Assembly: GCA_036498945.1 (NCBI GenBank)
Contig: DASYEQ010000107.1
Span: 1 to 64,000, forward strand
DNA from: JAQGMJ01 sp036498945
GTDB taxonomy: Bacteria; Pseudomonadota; Gammaproteobacteria; Burkholderiales; JAEUOS01
Length of the DNA stretch: 64,000 nucleotides
Reading direction: 5' to 3'
In this document: positions 35,488 through 44,198 of the stretch, in pieces
Layout: each line of letters opens with the position of its first letter
Position numbering within the stretch: the first letter of the stretch is position 1
Notes under the pieces: generated by a model
What the model was told of the DNA's origin: nothing
What the model saw: the letters and a program-made list of their open reading frames with translations, nothing else
The model's database searches: none
Position numbers and translations under genes: made by a program

Positions 35488-35529
35488 ATGTGCACACTGT
35501 CCCGAGGTTTTTCACGGGAGTGCACGATC

Positions 35530-35745
35530 ATGATGATTACCCCTTTGCGCGCCCTGCCGGCGCTTGCCGTCATGCTGGCCGGCTGCTTCGCGGCCGATGC
35601 CTGGCGCCGCCGCGTGCGCGCGCGCCAGGCCAAGGAGGAAATGGCGCATCACATGCAGACCTGGGAAGGCGAGGGCGGCAGCCTCTCGCCTGCGGCCGCG
35701 GAGCACGCCAACGACGAAAGTTCGCTGGCGACTTCGGCGCCTTAG
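35530..35745 (+). CDS. Small lipoprotein of unknown function
   Basis: A 71-residue protein with a hydrophobic N-terminus ending in a lipobox-like MLAGC (Cys about residue 19), followed by an Arg-rich stretch and an acidic, Ser/Ala-rich tail. GGGAG lies ten bases before the tandem ATG. Basic residues directly after the Cys are unusual for a lipoprotein, so it may instead be a short membrane-anchored protein. It converges with the DNA ligase gene. Confidence 0.55.
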   Translation: MMITPLRALPALAVMLAGCFAADAWRRRVRARQAKEEMAHHMQTWEGEGGSLSPAAAEHANDESSLATSAP

Positions 35746-35754
35746 TTTTCCCGC

Positions 35755-37410
35755 TTACGCCGGCAGCAGCGCCGCCAGGGCTTCCAGGCTGTCGGCGTCT
35801 TCCGGTTTCTTGTCGTGGCGCCAGCGCAGCATGCGCGGAAAACGCACCGCGATGCCGCTCTTGTGGCGCGGGCTTTTCGCGATGCCCTCGAAGCCGAGTT
35901 CGAACACCAGCGTTGGCGCGACGCTGCGCACCGGCCCGAATTTTTCCACCGTACTGCGGCGCACGATCGCGTCCACCTGCGCGATCTCGTCATCCGTCAG
36001 GCCCGAATAGGCCTTGGCGAACGGCACCAGCTTGCGCCCGGCTGCGTCCGGCGAGCCGTCCCAGACGGCGAAGGTGTAGTCGGTATACAACCCGGCGCGG
36101 CGTCCGTGGCCCTGCTGCGCGTAGATCAGCACCGCGTCCACGCTCATCGGGTCGATTTTCCATTTCCACCATACGCCCGCATCCTTGGTGCGGCCGACGC
36201 CGTAATGCGCATCGCGGTGCTTGAGCATCATGCCTTCCACCCCCAGGCTGCGCGAAGCCTCGCGCTGCACGCCCAGGTGCAGCCAGTCGCGCGCGTCGAG
36301 TAACGGCGAGAGTTGCAAGGCGGTGCCCGGATACTCCACGCTGAACTGCGCGAAGAATTGCTCCAGCAATGCACGCCGCGCCGCTTGGCTGCGTGTGCGC
36401 AGGTCTTCCCCTTGCCATTCGAGCAGATCGTAAGCCAGCAATACCACCGGCGTGTCCGCCAGCAGCTTTGCCGGCAGCGTCTTGCGGCCGATGCGCTGCT
36501 GCAACAGCGCGAAGGGCTGTACGCGGTCGTCCTTCCACACGACGATTTCGCCATCCAGTACGGTGCCATCAGACAGGCGCGCGCCCAGCTCGGCCAATTC
36601 AGGAAAACGTTCGGTCACCAACTCTTCGCCGCGCGACCACACCCACGCCGAGCCGCCACGGCGCACGATCTGCGCGCGGATGCCGTCGAATTTCCACTCG
36701 ACCATCCAGTCGCCGATCGGGCCGATCTGCGCCTCGAACTGCTCCACCGGAATCTGCAACGAGTGAGCGAGAAAGAACGGATAGGGCTGCGCGCCCTCGC
36801 GCGCCTGCGTGGTTTCCGATACCGGCGCGATCAGTGCCGCATAGCGCGCCGCGTCCGGCCGCGCGCGCAAATCGGTATAGCCCACCATCCGCTCGGCAAC
36901 GCGCTTGGCGTCGATGCCGCCGACCGCCGCCAGCGCGCGCGTCACCAGCAGCCTGGAGACGCCGACGCGAAACGCGCCTGTCATCAGCTTGGCGCAGACG
37001 AAGCGCCCGTGCGCATCCAGTTCGCGCCACAGCGCATCCATGCGCGCCAGCGTCTCTTCCGGCGCCAGGCCGCGCAGCGGCAGCAGCTTTTCCTCCAGCC
37101 ACACGGCCAGGCCGTCCGTGCTGCTTCCAGCCGGCTGCGGCGACAGCAGCGCGATGGTTTCGGCCAGATCGCCCACCGCGAGATAACTCTCGTTGAACAG
37201 CCACTCGGCAATTCCCGCCGAGCGCTGCGCGAATTCGCGCATCACCTTGGAGGGCACCAGTTGGCGCGGCTTGCCGCCGGCGAGAAAATACACCGCCCAG
37301 GCCGCGTCTTCCGGCGCCGCCGCGCGGAAATACGCCTCCATCGCCGCCAGCTTGGCATTGCTGGAAGTGGTGGAATCGAGCGCGAGGTAGAGGTCGGCGA
37401 AGGCCTTCAT
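35755..37410 (-). CDS. ATP-dependent DNA ligase
   Basis: A 551-residue bacterial ATP-dependent ligase. The adenylated Lys is K240 in EWKFDGIRAQ (motif I). Downstream motifs include VLDGEIVVW (III), VEGMMLKHRDA (IV) and WWKWKID (V), followed by an OB-fold domain. An N-terminal helical domain precedes the catalytic core, as in the ligases found with a dedicated exonuclease. The start MKAFADLYLALD is preceded on its strand by the exonuclease gene, 65 bases upstream, so the two form an operon for an auxiliary end-repair pathway. Confidence 0.92.
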   Translation of the reverse strand: MKAFADLYLALDSTTSSNAKLAAMEAYFRAAAPEDAAWAVYFLAGGKPRQLVPSKVMREFAQRSAGIAEWLFNESYLAVGDLAETIALLSPQPAGSSTDGLAVWLEEKLLPLRGLAPEETLARMDALWRELDAHGRFVCAKLMTGAFRVGVSRLLVTRALAAVGGIDAKRVAERMVGYTDLRARPDAARYAALIAPVSETTQAREGAQPYPFFLAHSLQIPVEQFEAQIGPIGDWMVEWKFDGIRAQIVRRGGSAWVWSRGEELVTERFPELAELGARLSDGTVLDGEIVVWKDDRVQPFALLQQRIGRKTLPAKLLADTPVVLLAYDLLEWQGEDLRTRSQAARRALLEQFFAQFSVEYPGTALQLSPLLDARDWLHLGVQREASRSLGVEGMMLKHRDAHYGVGRTKDAGVWWKWKIDPMSVDAVLIYAQQGHGRRAGLYTDYTFAVWDGSPDAAGRKLVPFAKAYSGLTDDEIAQVDAIVRRSTVEKFGPVRSVAPTLVFELGFEGIAKSPRHKSGIAVRFPRMLRWRHDKKPEDADSLEALAALLPA

Positions 37411-37475
37411 GCCGCCCCTGCCGCGGCCTTCAGACCGGGCTTGACGTGGAGAGACGCTGGCGCTTTCATACCGCC

Positions 37476-38588
37476 TTATCCCGGTATGTCCGGCGTGCCT
37501 TCGGGCGCGCCGGGGTCGGAGCCGGGATTGTTCTCCGGCGTGGGCGCCAAGACCGGCTTCGGTGCAGGCAATGTAGAGGAGGGCGCTTCCTGCCCCTCTT
37601 CCTCGTCGCCATACTCGGTGCTGAAGCCCTGCGCCTCCAGCCCTTTCTCCTGCAGCCAGCGCACCAGCACCGCCGTGCTGCCGTGGGTGACGATGACGCG
37701 CTGCGCGCCGCTGGCGCCGATCGCCTGCCGCAGTCCCGGCCAGTCCGCATGGTCCGACAGTACGAAGCCGCGGTCCACGCCGCGCCGCCGCCGGGTGCCG
37801 CGCAACTGCATCCAGCCGCTGGCGAACGCATCCGCATGCTCGCCGAAACGCTTGAGCCAGGTCGTGCCGGCGGCCGAGGGCGGCGCCAGCACCATGGCGC
37901 GGCGCAGTTGCGCGGCATCCGCATAGCCGGTGGCCGGTTCGGTCGCCGGCAACACCACGCCGGCGGCACGATAAGCCGCGGTCAGCGCGTCCATCGCGCC
38001 GTGGGTGAGGATCGGGCCGATCGACGCATCCAGCCCGCTCAAAATGCGCTGCGCCTTGCCGAAGGCATAGCAATACAGCAGGCTCGCCCGCCCGGCCGCC
38101 GCATTGGCCTGCCACCAGGCGTTGATCTCGGCGAACACCGCCGCCTGCGGTTGCCAGCGATACACCGGCAGCCCGAAAGTCGATTCGGTGATGAAGGTGT
38201 CGCAGCGTACCGGCTCGAACGGCGCACAGGTGCCGTCGGCCTCGGTCTTGTAGTCCCCCGAAGCCACCCACACTTCGCCGCCATGTTCCAGGCGCACCTG
38301 CGCCGAACCCAGCACATGCCCCGCCGGATGCAGGGAGAGGCGCACGCCGTGATGATCGATCGTCTCCCCGTAAGGCAGCGATTGCAGATTGATGCCGGCC
38401 CCCAGCCGCGCCCGCAGGATGCCTTCCCCCGGCGCCGCCGCCAGGTAATGCCGGCTGCCCGGCCGCGCGTGGTCGCCATGGCCGTGGGTGATCACCGCCC
38501 GCTCGACCGGGCGCCAGGGATCGATATAAAAATCGCCCGGCGGGCAGTACAAACCTTCAGGGCGGCTGACGACCAGATCCATGTGCAA
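37476..38588 (-). CDS. Ligase-associated exonuclease, metallo-beta-lactamase fold
   Basis: A protein of 368-370 residues (ATG 38582 or 38588) of the MBL/beta-CASP group. The metal motif HGHGDHA starts at about residue 35. Further ligands lie in LHPAGHVLGSAQV, VASGDYKTE and VLSDHADWPG. The C-terminal 45 residues are Pro/Glu-rich. This family is encoded next to ATP-dependent ligases, often with an Lhr-type helicase and a phosphoesterase. Those two are absent here. Confidence 0.9.
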   Translation of the reverse strand: MHMDLVVSRPEGLYCPPGDFYIDPWRPVERAVITHGHGDHARPGSRHYLAAAPGEGILRARLGAGINLQSLPYGETIDHHGVRLSLHPAGHVLGSAQVRLEHGGEVWVASGDYKTEADGTCAPFEPVRCDTFITESTFGLPVYRWQPQAAVFAEINAWWQANAAAGRASLLYCYAFGKAQRILSGLDASIGPILTHGAMDALTAAYRAAGVVLPATEPATGYADAAQLRRAMVLAPPSAAGTTWLKRFGEHADAFASGWMQLRGTRRRRGVDRGFVLSDHADWPGLRQAIGASGAQRVIVTHGSTAVLVRWLQEKGLEAQGFSTEYGDEEEGQEAPSSTLPAPKPVLAPTPENNPGSDPGAPEGTPDIPG

Positions 38589-38617
38589 AGGAGGCGACGG
38601 GCGACGAGGTTACTACT

Positions 38618-38650
38618 GGATAACTACAGGGTAACTACAGGGTAACTACA
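38618..38650 (-). repeat. Three tandem 11-base repeats in the exonuclease-ligase promoter region
   Basis: GGATAACTACA (38618-38628), GGGTAACTACA (38629-38639) and GGGTAACTACA (38640-38650) follow each other without a gap. They lie 30 bases upstream of the minus-strand exonuclease start, and a related GGTTACTACT is just before them. A period of one helical turn puts every copy on the same DNA face, as in cooperative operator arrays. Confidence 0.85.
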
Positions 38651-38818
38651 CATGCGGCCAAAGCCGGGCGCTGCAAGAGCCTGACAGGGCGCTTTGCCGC
38701 TCACAGGTTTCGGATGGTGCATTGCGCCCGTCCGAATACTCCCGGTTCATCCATCCTTCTTCACGGCCGCGCAGTCAAAGCGCATCTTGCGCCGACCGTC
38801 CACCGGCGTCATCCGCGG

Positions 38819-39046
38819 CTAGCCTTGCCGTCCCACGCCTTGCATCTCCTGTACGCACCAGTTGTGCTGATCGGTACGCCGATCCTCACGTCCACGTGGC
38901 CCCGAGGGAACCGCCGGGCCGCCGCAGACCTGCTCCGCAGGGGATTCGGCCGCAATGCCCGGTCTCCTGGGCGGTCCATCGGCACAGCCCGCCATGCTTA
39001 CACAGGCGAGTGCAAGAACGAAAGATATTGCCGGAAGGTTTTTCAT
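38819..39046 (-). CDS. Small lipoprotein of unknown function
   Basis: A 75-residue protein starting MKNLPAISFVLALACVSMAGC, with a lipobox whose Cys is at residue 21. A GGAGG sequence lies seven bases before the ATG. The mature part is polar and rich in Pro, Gly and Arg, with one more Cys pair. It sits between the exonuclease-ligase operon and the helicase gene on the same strand. I do not recognise the family. Confidence 0.6.
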   Translation of the reverse strand: MKNLPAISFVLALACVSMAGCADGPPRRPGIAAESPAEQVCGGPAVPSGPRGREDRRTDQHNWCVQEMQGVGRQG

Positions 39047-39127
39047 CACTGCCTCCAAGAACCGGTGCGCATTTTGCGCCACCATCTCTCGATGCAAACC
39101 CCGCGCCCGGTAGTCCGGTGCTCTCGA

Positions 39128-41218
39128 TTACTTCCACATCTCCCGCATGACCGACTTCAAGTCCACCGGCCTGGGGGGCGGCGCCTGCGGCCGCCCCGGC
39201 TCCCCGCCCGCCGCCTGCACACTGACGCGCTCGAACGCCGCCAGATCCGCCTCGCGAATGAAGCGGCTGCGCGGCGCATACACATGCTTGCCGCCACCCG
39301 GCGACTGCCCGCGCACCATGTATTTCATCGGCTGCACCAGCGCCAGGTCGTCCTTCGCGCGCGTCATCGCCACGTACAGCAGGCGCCGCTCCTCCTCGAT
39401 CTCTTCCTCGGTGCCGGTGGCCAGATCGACCGGAATGCAGCCGTCCACCACGTTGAGCACCGACACGGCGCGCCACTCCTGCCCCTTGGCGCTGTGGATG
39501 GTGGAGACGATCAGCCAGTCCTCGTCCTTCAGCGGCGCGCCGGCCTCGCCGCCCGTGGCCTCCGGCGGGTCCAGCGCCAGGTCGGTGAGAAAGCTCGCGC
39601 GCGTGCGATGCCCGGCGGCGATCTGCTCCAGCTGGTCGAGGTCGCTCAAGCGCGTGGTCACGCTGTCGTAGACCAGTTCCAGCACCGGGTTGTACCAAAG
39701 CCGCAGGCGCGCGATCTCGCCGCGCCACTCCTTCGAAGCCGCGAGTTCCAGCAACATCCCCACCAGCCCGCTCCACACCTCTTCGGCTACCGCCGGCGCA
39801 CGAAACTCCAAGAGTGGCGCAAACCCGTCCGGCCGCGCGCCCAGCGCCTCGAAGGCGCGCCGCGCCACCGCCGGCCCGATGCCCGGCACCAGCTTGAGCA
39901 CGCGAAACGCCGCCACCTGGTCGCGCGGATTTTCCGCCCAGCGCAAGATCGACAGCACATCCTTGACGTGCGCCGCTTCGAGAAACTTCATCCCGCCGTA
40001 CTTGACGAACGGGATGTTGCGCCGGGTCAGCTCGATCTCCAGGGCCGCCGAATGATGCGCCGCCCGCGCCAGCACCGCCTGGTCGCGCAGTTCCATTCCC
40101 GCCTCGCGATTGGCGAGGATGCGCTCGACCACGAACTGCACCTGCGCCTGCTCATCCTCCACCATCGCGATCACCGGCTTGCCGCCGCCCGCGCGCTTCG
40201 AATACAAATCCTTGGTGTAGCGCTCCGCCGCATGCGCGATCACCCGGTTGCACGCATCGAGAATCGGCTGGCTGCTGCGGTAGTTCTGCTCCAGCTTGAG
40301 GATCGCCGCCGGCGGCTCGAAGGCATTCGGAAAGTCGAGAATGTTGCGCACCGTCGCCGAGCGGAACGAATAGATCGACTGCGCATCGTCGCCCACCACC
40401 GTCAGCCCATGCCCGGCCGGCGCCAGCCCGAACAAAATCCCCGCCTGCAGCGCATTGGTGTCCTGGTATTCGTCCACCAGCACGTGATCAAAACGCTCCG
40501 CCACCGTGCGCGCGACTTCATCCACCGCCATCATCTGCGCCCAGTAGAGCAGCAGGTCGTCGTAATCGAGCACGTCCTGCGCCTGCTTCGCCGCCACATA
40601 GGCGCCGAACAACTGCCCCAGCTCCTTCTCCCACTCCGCGCACCAGGGAAATGCCCGCTGCAAGGCATCGCCCAGCGGCGCGCGCGCATTCACGGTGTAG
40701 GAATAGATCGCGAGACACGTGCCCTTTTTCGGAAAGCGCCTTTTCGACGCCGAAAACCCGAGGTCGTCGCGCACCAGGTCCATCAGGTCCGCCGCATCGC
40801 CGCGGTCCAGGATCGAAAAATCCGGGTTCAGCCCGATGCCCTGCGCATGCAGGCGCAACAGCTTCGCGCCCACCGCATGAAAGGTCCCCGCCCATTCGAA
40901 GGCATTGGTCGGCAGCGCATCGGCGCCCGCGGCGCGCGCGCAAATCGCCTCGGCGCGGCGGATCATCTCGCCCGCCATGCGGCGCGCAAAAGTCAAAAGC
41001 AGAATACGCCCCGGCCGCGCGCCGTTGAGCACCAGGTGCGCCACCCGATGCGCCAGCACCGTCGTCTTGCCGGTGCCTGCCCCCGCGATCACCAGGAGCG
41101 GCGGCACCTTCGCGCCGCCACGCAGATCGCCGATCCCGTGGCTGGCCGCCGCGCGCTGGCCCGGGTTCAGGTCATCGAGATGAGCGCCGCGGGGAGCGGC
41201 GGCAACGGCGGTTTCCAT
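39128..41218 (-). CDS. UvrD/Rep-family superfamily 1 helicase
   Basis: A 696-residue helicase from ATG 41218 (an in-frame alternative at 41248 adds ten residues). Motif I is AGAGTGKT (about residue 45), motif II VLVDEYQDT, motif III VGDDAQSIYSFR, motif IV LEQNYRSSQPILD, motif V VSTIHSAKGQEW and motif VI LLYVAMTRAKD. It is a 3'-5' helicase close to UvrD/PcrA but shorter at the C-terminus. It lies upstream of the ligase-exonuclease pair on the same strand, separated by a small lipoprotein gene, so joint function is only a possibility. Confidence 0.92.
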   Translation of the reverse strand: METAVAAAPRGAHLDDLNPGQRAAASHGIGDLRGGAKVPPLLVIAGAGTGKTTVLAHRVAHLVLNGARPGRILLLTFARRMAGEMIRRAEAICARAAGADALPTNAFEWAGTFHAVGAKLLRLHAQGIGLNPDFSILDRGDAADLMDLVRDDLGFSASKRRFPKKGTCLAIYSYTVNARAPLGDALQRAFPWCAEWEKELGQLFGAYVAAKQAQDVLDYDDLLLYWAQMMAVDEVARTVAERFDHVLVDEYQDTNALQAGILFGLAPAGHGLTVVGDDAQSIYSFRSATVRNILDFPNAFEPPAAILKLEQNYRSSQPILDACNRVIAHAAERYTKDLYSKRAGGGKPVIAMVEDEQAQVQFVVERILANREAGMELRDQAVLARAAHHSAALEIELTRRNIPFVKYGGMKFLEAAHVKDVLSILRWAENPRDQVAAFRVLKLVPGIGPAVARRAFEALGARPDGFAPLLEFRAPAVAEEVWSGLVGMLLELAASKEWRGEIARLRLWYNPVLELVYDSVTTRLSDLDQLEQIAAGHRTRASFLTDLALDPPEATGGEAGAPLKDEDWLIVSTIHSAKGQEWRAVSVLNVVDGCIPVDLATGTEEEIEEERRLLYVAMTRAKDDLALVQPMKYMVRGQSPGGGKHVYAPRSRFIREADLAAFERVSVQAAGGEPGRPQAPPPRPVDLKSVMREMWK

Positions 41219-41252
41219 GGGGACTGTGAATAAATTCAGTCCCGGCATTGTA

Positions 41253-41264
41253 ATGTAATTACAT
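41253..41264. promoter_or_regulatory. Perfect 12-base palindrome upstream of the helicase
   Basis: ATGTAATTACAT is a perfect palindrome in the 70-base gap between the Bug receptor stop and the helicase start. It is AT-rich against a GC-rich background and about 35 bases upstream of the helicase ATG, which suits a small dimeric repressor. Function is inferred from position. Confidence 0.45.
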
Positions 41265-41286
41265 ACAGCTACAAGGCTTTTTTGCC

Positions 41287-42261
41287 CTACTCCGCCATCT
41301 CGATATGGCTGTCGCGAATCACCTTGCCCATGCGCGCGATCTCGCCCTTGATGTAATTGCCGAAATCCTCCGGGCTGCCGCCGACGATCACCGAGCCGTC
41401 CTGCGCCAGGGTGTTACGCACCGCCGGGTTCGCCAGCGCCTTGTTGGTCTCGGTGTTGATCTTCATCACACGGTCGCGCGGCGTGCCCGCCGGCGCCAGC
41501 AGGCCGTACCACGAGCCCGCCTCATACGCCGGCCAGCCCGATTCGGCCACCGTCGGCACCTCCGGCAACAGCGCCGAGCGCTTCTTGCTGGTCACGGCCA
41601 GCGCGCGCAGCTTGCCCGCCTTGATCTGCGGCACGATCGCCACCACGCTGGAAAACATCGAATTCACCTGCCCCGCCAGCAGGTCGGTAAGCGCGGGCGA
41701 GAGACCCTTGTAGGGCACGTGCAGCATTTTCACCCCCGCCATCGATTCGAACATGGCGCCGGCCAGGTGCGCCGAGCTGCCATTGCCGTTCGAGGCAAAG
41801 GTGATCTTGCCCGGCTGCGCCTTTGCCAGCGCCGCGTATTCCTGGATCGTCTTCGCCGGCACCCCCGGGTAGACCACCAGCACCGAAGGGGCGGAAGCGA
41901 TCAGCACGATCGGCGCGAAATCCTTCACCGCGTCATACGGCAAATGGCGATGCAGGTTGGGATTGACCGCATGGCTGCCCACCCCGCCGAGAAACAGCGT
42001 GTAGCCGTCGGCCGGCGCATGCGCCGCCAGGTCCGCCCCCAGCACGCCGCCGGCGCCCGGGCGGTTGTCCACCACCACCTGCTCCTTCAGCGACGTGGAA
42101 AGCTGCTGCGAGATCGCCCGCGCCACCGTGTCGTTGCCGCCCCCGGGCGAGAACGGCACGATCAGCTTGATCGGCTTGTCCGGGTAGGCCTGTGCGGAGG
42201 CCGCCAAGGGCAGGGCAAGAGCGAGTGCGGCGCAAGCGCGCGCCAGGAACGAAGGGGTCAT
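41287..42261 (-). CDS. Bug/TctC-family periplasmic solute receptor
   Basis: A 324-residue protein with a signal peptide (cleavage near ASA-QA) and the Bug family signature AYPDKPIKLIVPFSPGGGNDTVARAI, then VVDNRPGAGGVLGADLAAHAPADGYTLF. These receptors bind carboxylates or other small acids and are heavily expanded in Burkholderiales, often without membrane partners. None is present here. The gene is single, between the helicase and bioD. Confidence 0.9.
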   Translation of the reverse strand: MTPSFLARACAALALALPLAASAQAYPDKPIKLIVPFSPGGGNDTVARAISQQLSTSLKEQVVVDNRPGAGGVLGADLAAHAPADGYTLFLGGVGSHAVNPNLHRHLPYDAVKDFAPIVLIASAPSVLVVYPGVPAKTIQEYAALAKAQPGKITFASNGNGSSAHLAGAMFESMAGVKMLHVPYKGLSPALTDLLAGQVNSMFSSVVAIVPQIKAGKLRALAVTSKKRSALLPEVPTVAESGWPAYEAGSWYGLLAPAGTPRDRVMKINTETNKALANPAVRNTLAQDGSVIVGGSPEDFGNYIKGEIARMGKVIRDSHIEMAE

Positions 42262-42360
42262 GAGCGAAAAAATGAGGTCGCGGGCGGAGCGCGATTATCC
42301 CGGTTTCGCGCCCGCCCCGCGGTTATGCGGCGCATGCGCCCGCGCCCCGGTGAGCCGGCC

Positions 42361-43032
42361 TCAACCCGGCAGCGTCAGGCAAGCTGCCGCCGCATGCGCA
42401 TCCGGTTGCTGGAAATAGGGCAGGGTGCCGAGCAACGGTGCCGGCAACGCCGCGCGCAAGGTCGCCAGGTTTTCCGCGAAACGCGGCATCTCCGGGTCGA
42501 TGGTGTTGGCCACCCAGCCCGCCAAGGTCAAGCCGCGCGCACGCACCGCCTCCGCCGTCAGCTTCGCATGGTTCAGGCACCCCAAGCGCATGCCCACCAC
42601 CAGCACTACCGGCAGGCCCAGCGCCTGCGCCAGGTCGCCGAAGTCCTCGCGCCCGTTCAGCGGCACCAGGAAGCCGCCGGCGCCTTCCACCACCATCGTC
42701 TGCGCCATGGCGCCCAGGTCGCGCGCGCATTGTGCGAGGTAGGCGACCGAGATCATCGTGCCGGCCGAGGCTGCCGCGATATGCGGCGCGATCGGCTCGG
42801 TAAAGAGGTAGGGATTGACCAGCTTGCGCGGCGCCGCCACGCTGGAAGCGGCGATCAGCGCCTCCACATCCTCATTGCGCCACTCGCCGTCGATCTTCTC
42901 GCAGCCCGCCGCCACCGGCTTCATGCCGACCACGCAGTCACCGCGCGCACGGCAGGCGTGCAACAGCGCCGCCGACACCAGCGTCTTGCCCACGCCGGTG
43001 TCCGTGCCGGTAACGAAACAGGAAAACGCCAT
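42361..43032 (-). CDS. bioD: Dethiobiotin synthetase BioD
   Basis: A 223-residue ATP-dependent enzyme closing the ureido ring from 7,8-diaminopelargonate and CO2. The P-loop variant GTDTGVGKT is at residues 9-17, substrate residues are in VGMKPVAAGCE, and VVEGAGGFLVPL is the conserved switch region. It starts two bases after bioF on the same strand and ends the bioA-bioF-bioD operon in this window. Confidence 0.93.
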   Translation of the reverse strand: MAFSCFVTGTDTGVGKTLVSAALLHACRARGDCVVGMKPVAAGCEKIDGEWRNEDVEALIAASSVAAPRKLVNPYLFTEPIAPHIAAASAGTMISVAYLAQCARDLGAMAQTMVVEGAGGFLVPLNGREDFGDLAQALGLPVVLVVGMRLGCLNHAKLTAEAVRARGLTLAGWVANTIDPEMPRFAENLATLRAALPAPLLGTLPYFQQPDAHAAAACLTLPG

Positions 43033-43034
43033 GC

Positions 43035-44198
43035 CTACTCCAGTTCACGCAACGCGGAGAGCAGGCGTTCGACATCCGCCTGCGCATGCGCCGCCGAAAG
43101 CGTGATGCGCAGGCGCGCCGTGCCCGCCGGTACGGTCGGCGGGCGGATCGCCGGCGCCCAGATGCCCATTTCCAGCAATCCCGCCGCCACCCGCAGCGCC
43201 TCGCTGTTCTCCCCCAGCACCAGCGGCTGGATCGCGGTTTGTGAATCCATCAATTGCCAGCGCCGCCCCTGCATGCCCGCGCGCAGTTGTGCGATCAGCT
43301 TGCGCAACTGCACGCGCCGCGCCTCACCCTGCTGCATCAGCCCCACGCTCGCCAGGATGGCGGTAGCCAGCATCGCCGGCGCCCCGGTAGTGAAAATATA
43401 GGTGCGCGCGCGCTGCACCAGCCACTCGATGGTCTCCGGTGCTCCGGCGGCAAAGGCGCCGGAGACGCCCGCCGCCTTGCCCAGCGTGCCGATGTAGACC
43501 ATGCGCCGCATCGCGCGCTGCGGCTCGATATTCCAGTGCGACAGGCTGCCGCTGCCGGCTTCCCCCAGCACGCCGATGCCATGCGCATCATCCGCCATCA
43601 GCCACGCATCGTGGCGCTCGCACATCTCCAGCAGGGCGGGCAACGGCGCCAGGTCGCCGTCCATGCTGAACACCGCATCGGTCACCACCAGCTTGCGCTT
43701 CGCCGTGCTCGCCGCCAGGCGCGCTTCCAGCGCCGCGAGATCGAGGTGCGGATAGATGTGGCGCTCCGCACCCGAAAGCCGCACCCCGTCGATGATGGAG
43801 GCGTGATTCAGCGCATCGGAAAACACCGCGTCCCCGCTGCCCACCAGCGCCGTGATGGCGCCCACATTGGCCATGTAGCCCGTGGAAAACAGCAGCGCGC
43901 GCGCCAGGCCGACGTGCTCGGCCAGCGCGCTCTCGGTGACCGCATGCGCCCCGTAATGCCCGCTCACCAGATCGGAGGCGCCGCTGCCTACGCCCCAGCG
44001 CCGCGCGCCCGCGCAAGCGGCCTCGACCAGCGCCGGATCAGCCGCCAGCCCGAGATAGTCATTGCTGGCGAAGGAAAGCAGCTCGCGCCCATCGACACGG
44101 ATGTGCGGCCCGCAGGCCGTCTCCACCACGCGTCGCGTGCGCAGCAGCGCCTGCTCGCGCAGCGCATCCAGCCCGGCCTTGAGTTCGGCGGCGCTCAT
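43035..44198 (-). CDS. bioF: 8-amino-7-oxononanoate synthase BioF
   Basis: A 387-residue PLP enzyme condensing pimeloyl-thioester with L-alanine. The PLP Lys is in the motif GTLGKAAGVSGAF, where alpha-oxoamine synthases usually read TLGKA(F/L)G. Other landmarks are SFASNDYLGLA, GSGASDLVSGHYGAH and DDAHGIGVLG. The start at 44198 overlaps the bioA stop by four bases. A longer frame upstream runs through bioA and is not used. Confidence 0.93.
   Translation of the reverse strand: MSAAELKAGLDALREQALLRTRRVVETACGPHIRVDGRELLSFASNDYLGLAADPALVEAACAGARRWGVGSGASDLVSGHYGAHAVTESALAEHVGLARALLFSTGYMANVGAITALVGSGDAVFSDALNHASIIDGVRLSGAERHIYPHLDLAALEARLAASTAKRKLVVTDAVFSMDGDLAPLPALLEMCERHDAWLMADDAHGIGVLGEAGSGSLSHWNIEPQRAMRRMVYIGTLGKAAGVSGAFAAGAPETIEWLVQRARTYIFTTGAPAMLATAILASVGLMQQGEARRVQLRKLIAQLRAGMQGRRWQLMDSQTAIQPLVLGENSEALRVAAGLLEMGIWAPAIRPPTVPAGTARLRITLSAAHAQADVERLLSALRELE

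Noticed and set aside
38618..38650. Short tandem repeats as a CRISPR array
   Set aside because: Units are 11 bases with no spacers and no cas genes are present.
39040..39047. TTTTTCAT, the 8-base Tn4371 attachment core
   Set aside because: It is the start codon region of a small lipoprotein gene. Other copies in the window (for example near 52146) show that it occurs by chance, and the guaA-type core is a better boundary.
38714..41233. 839-codon open frame on the plus strand opposite the helicase
   Set aside because: It has Arg/His/Gln-rich antisense composition, and all helicase motifs are on the other strand.
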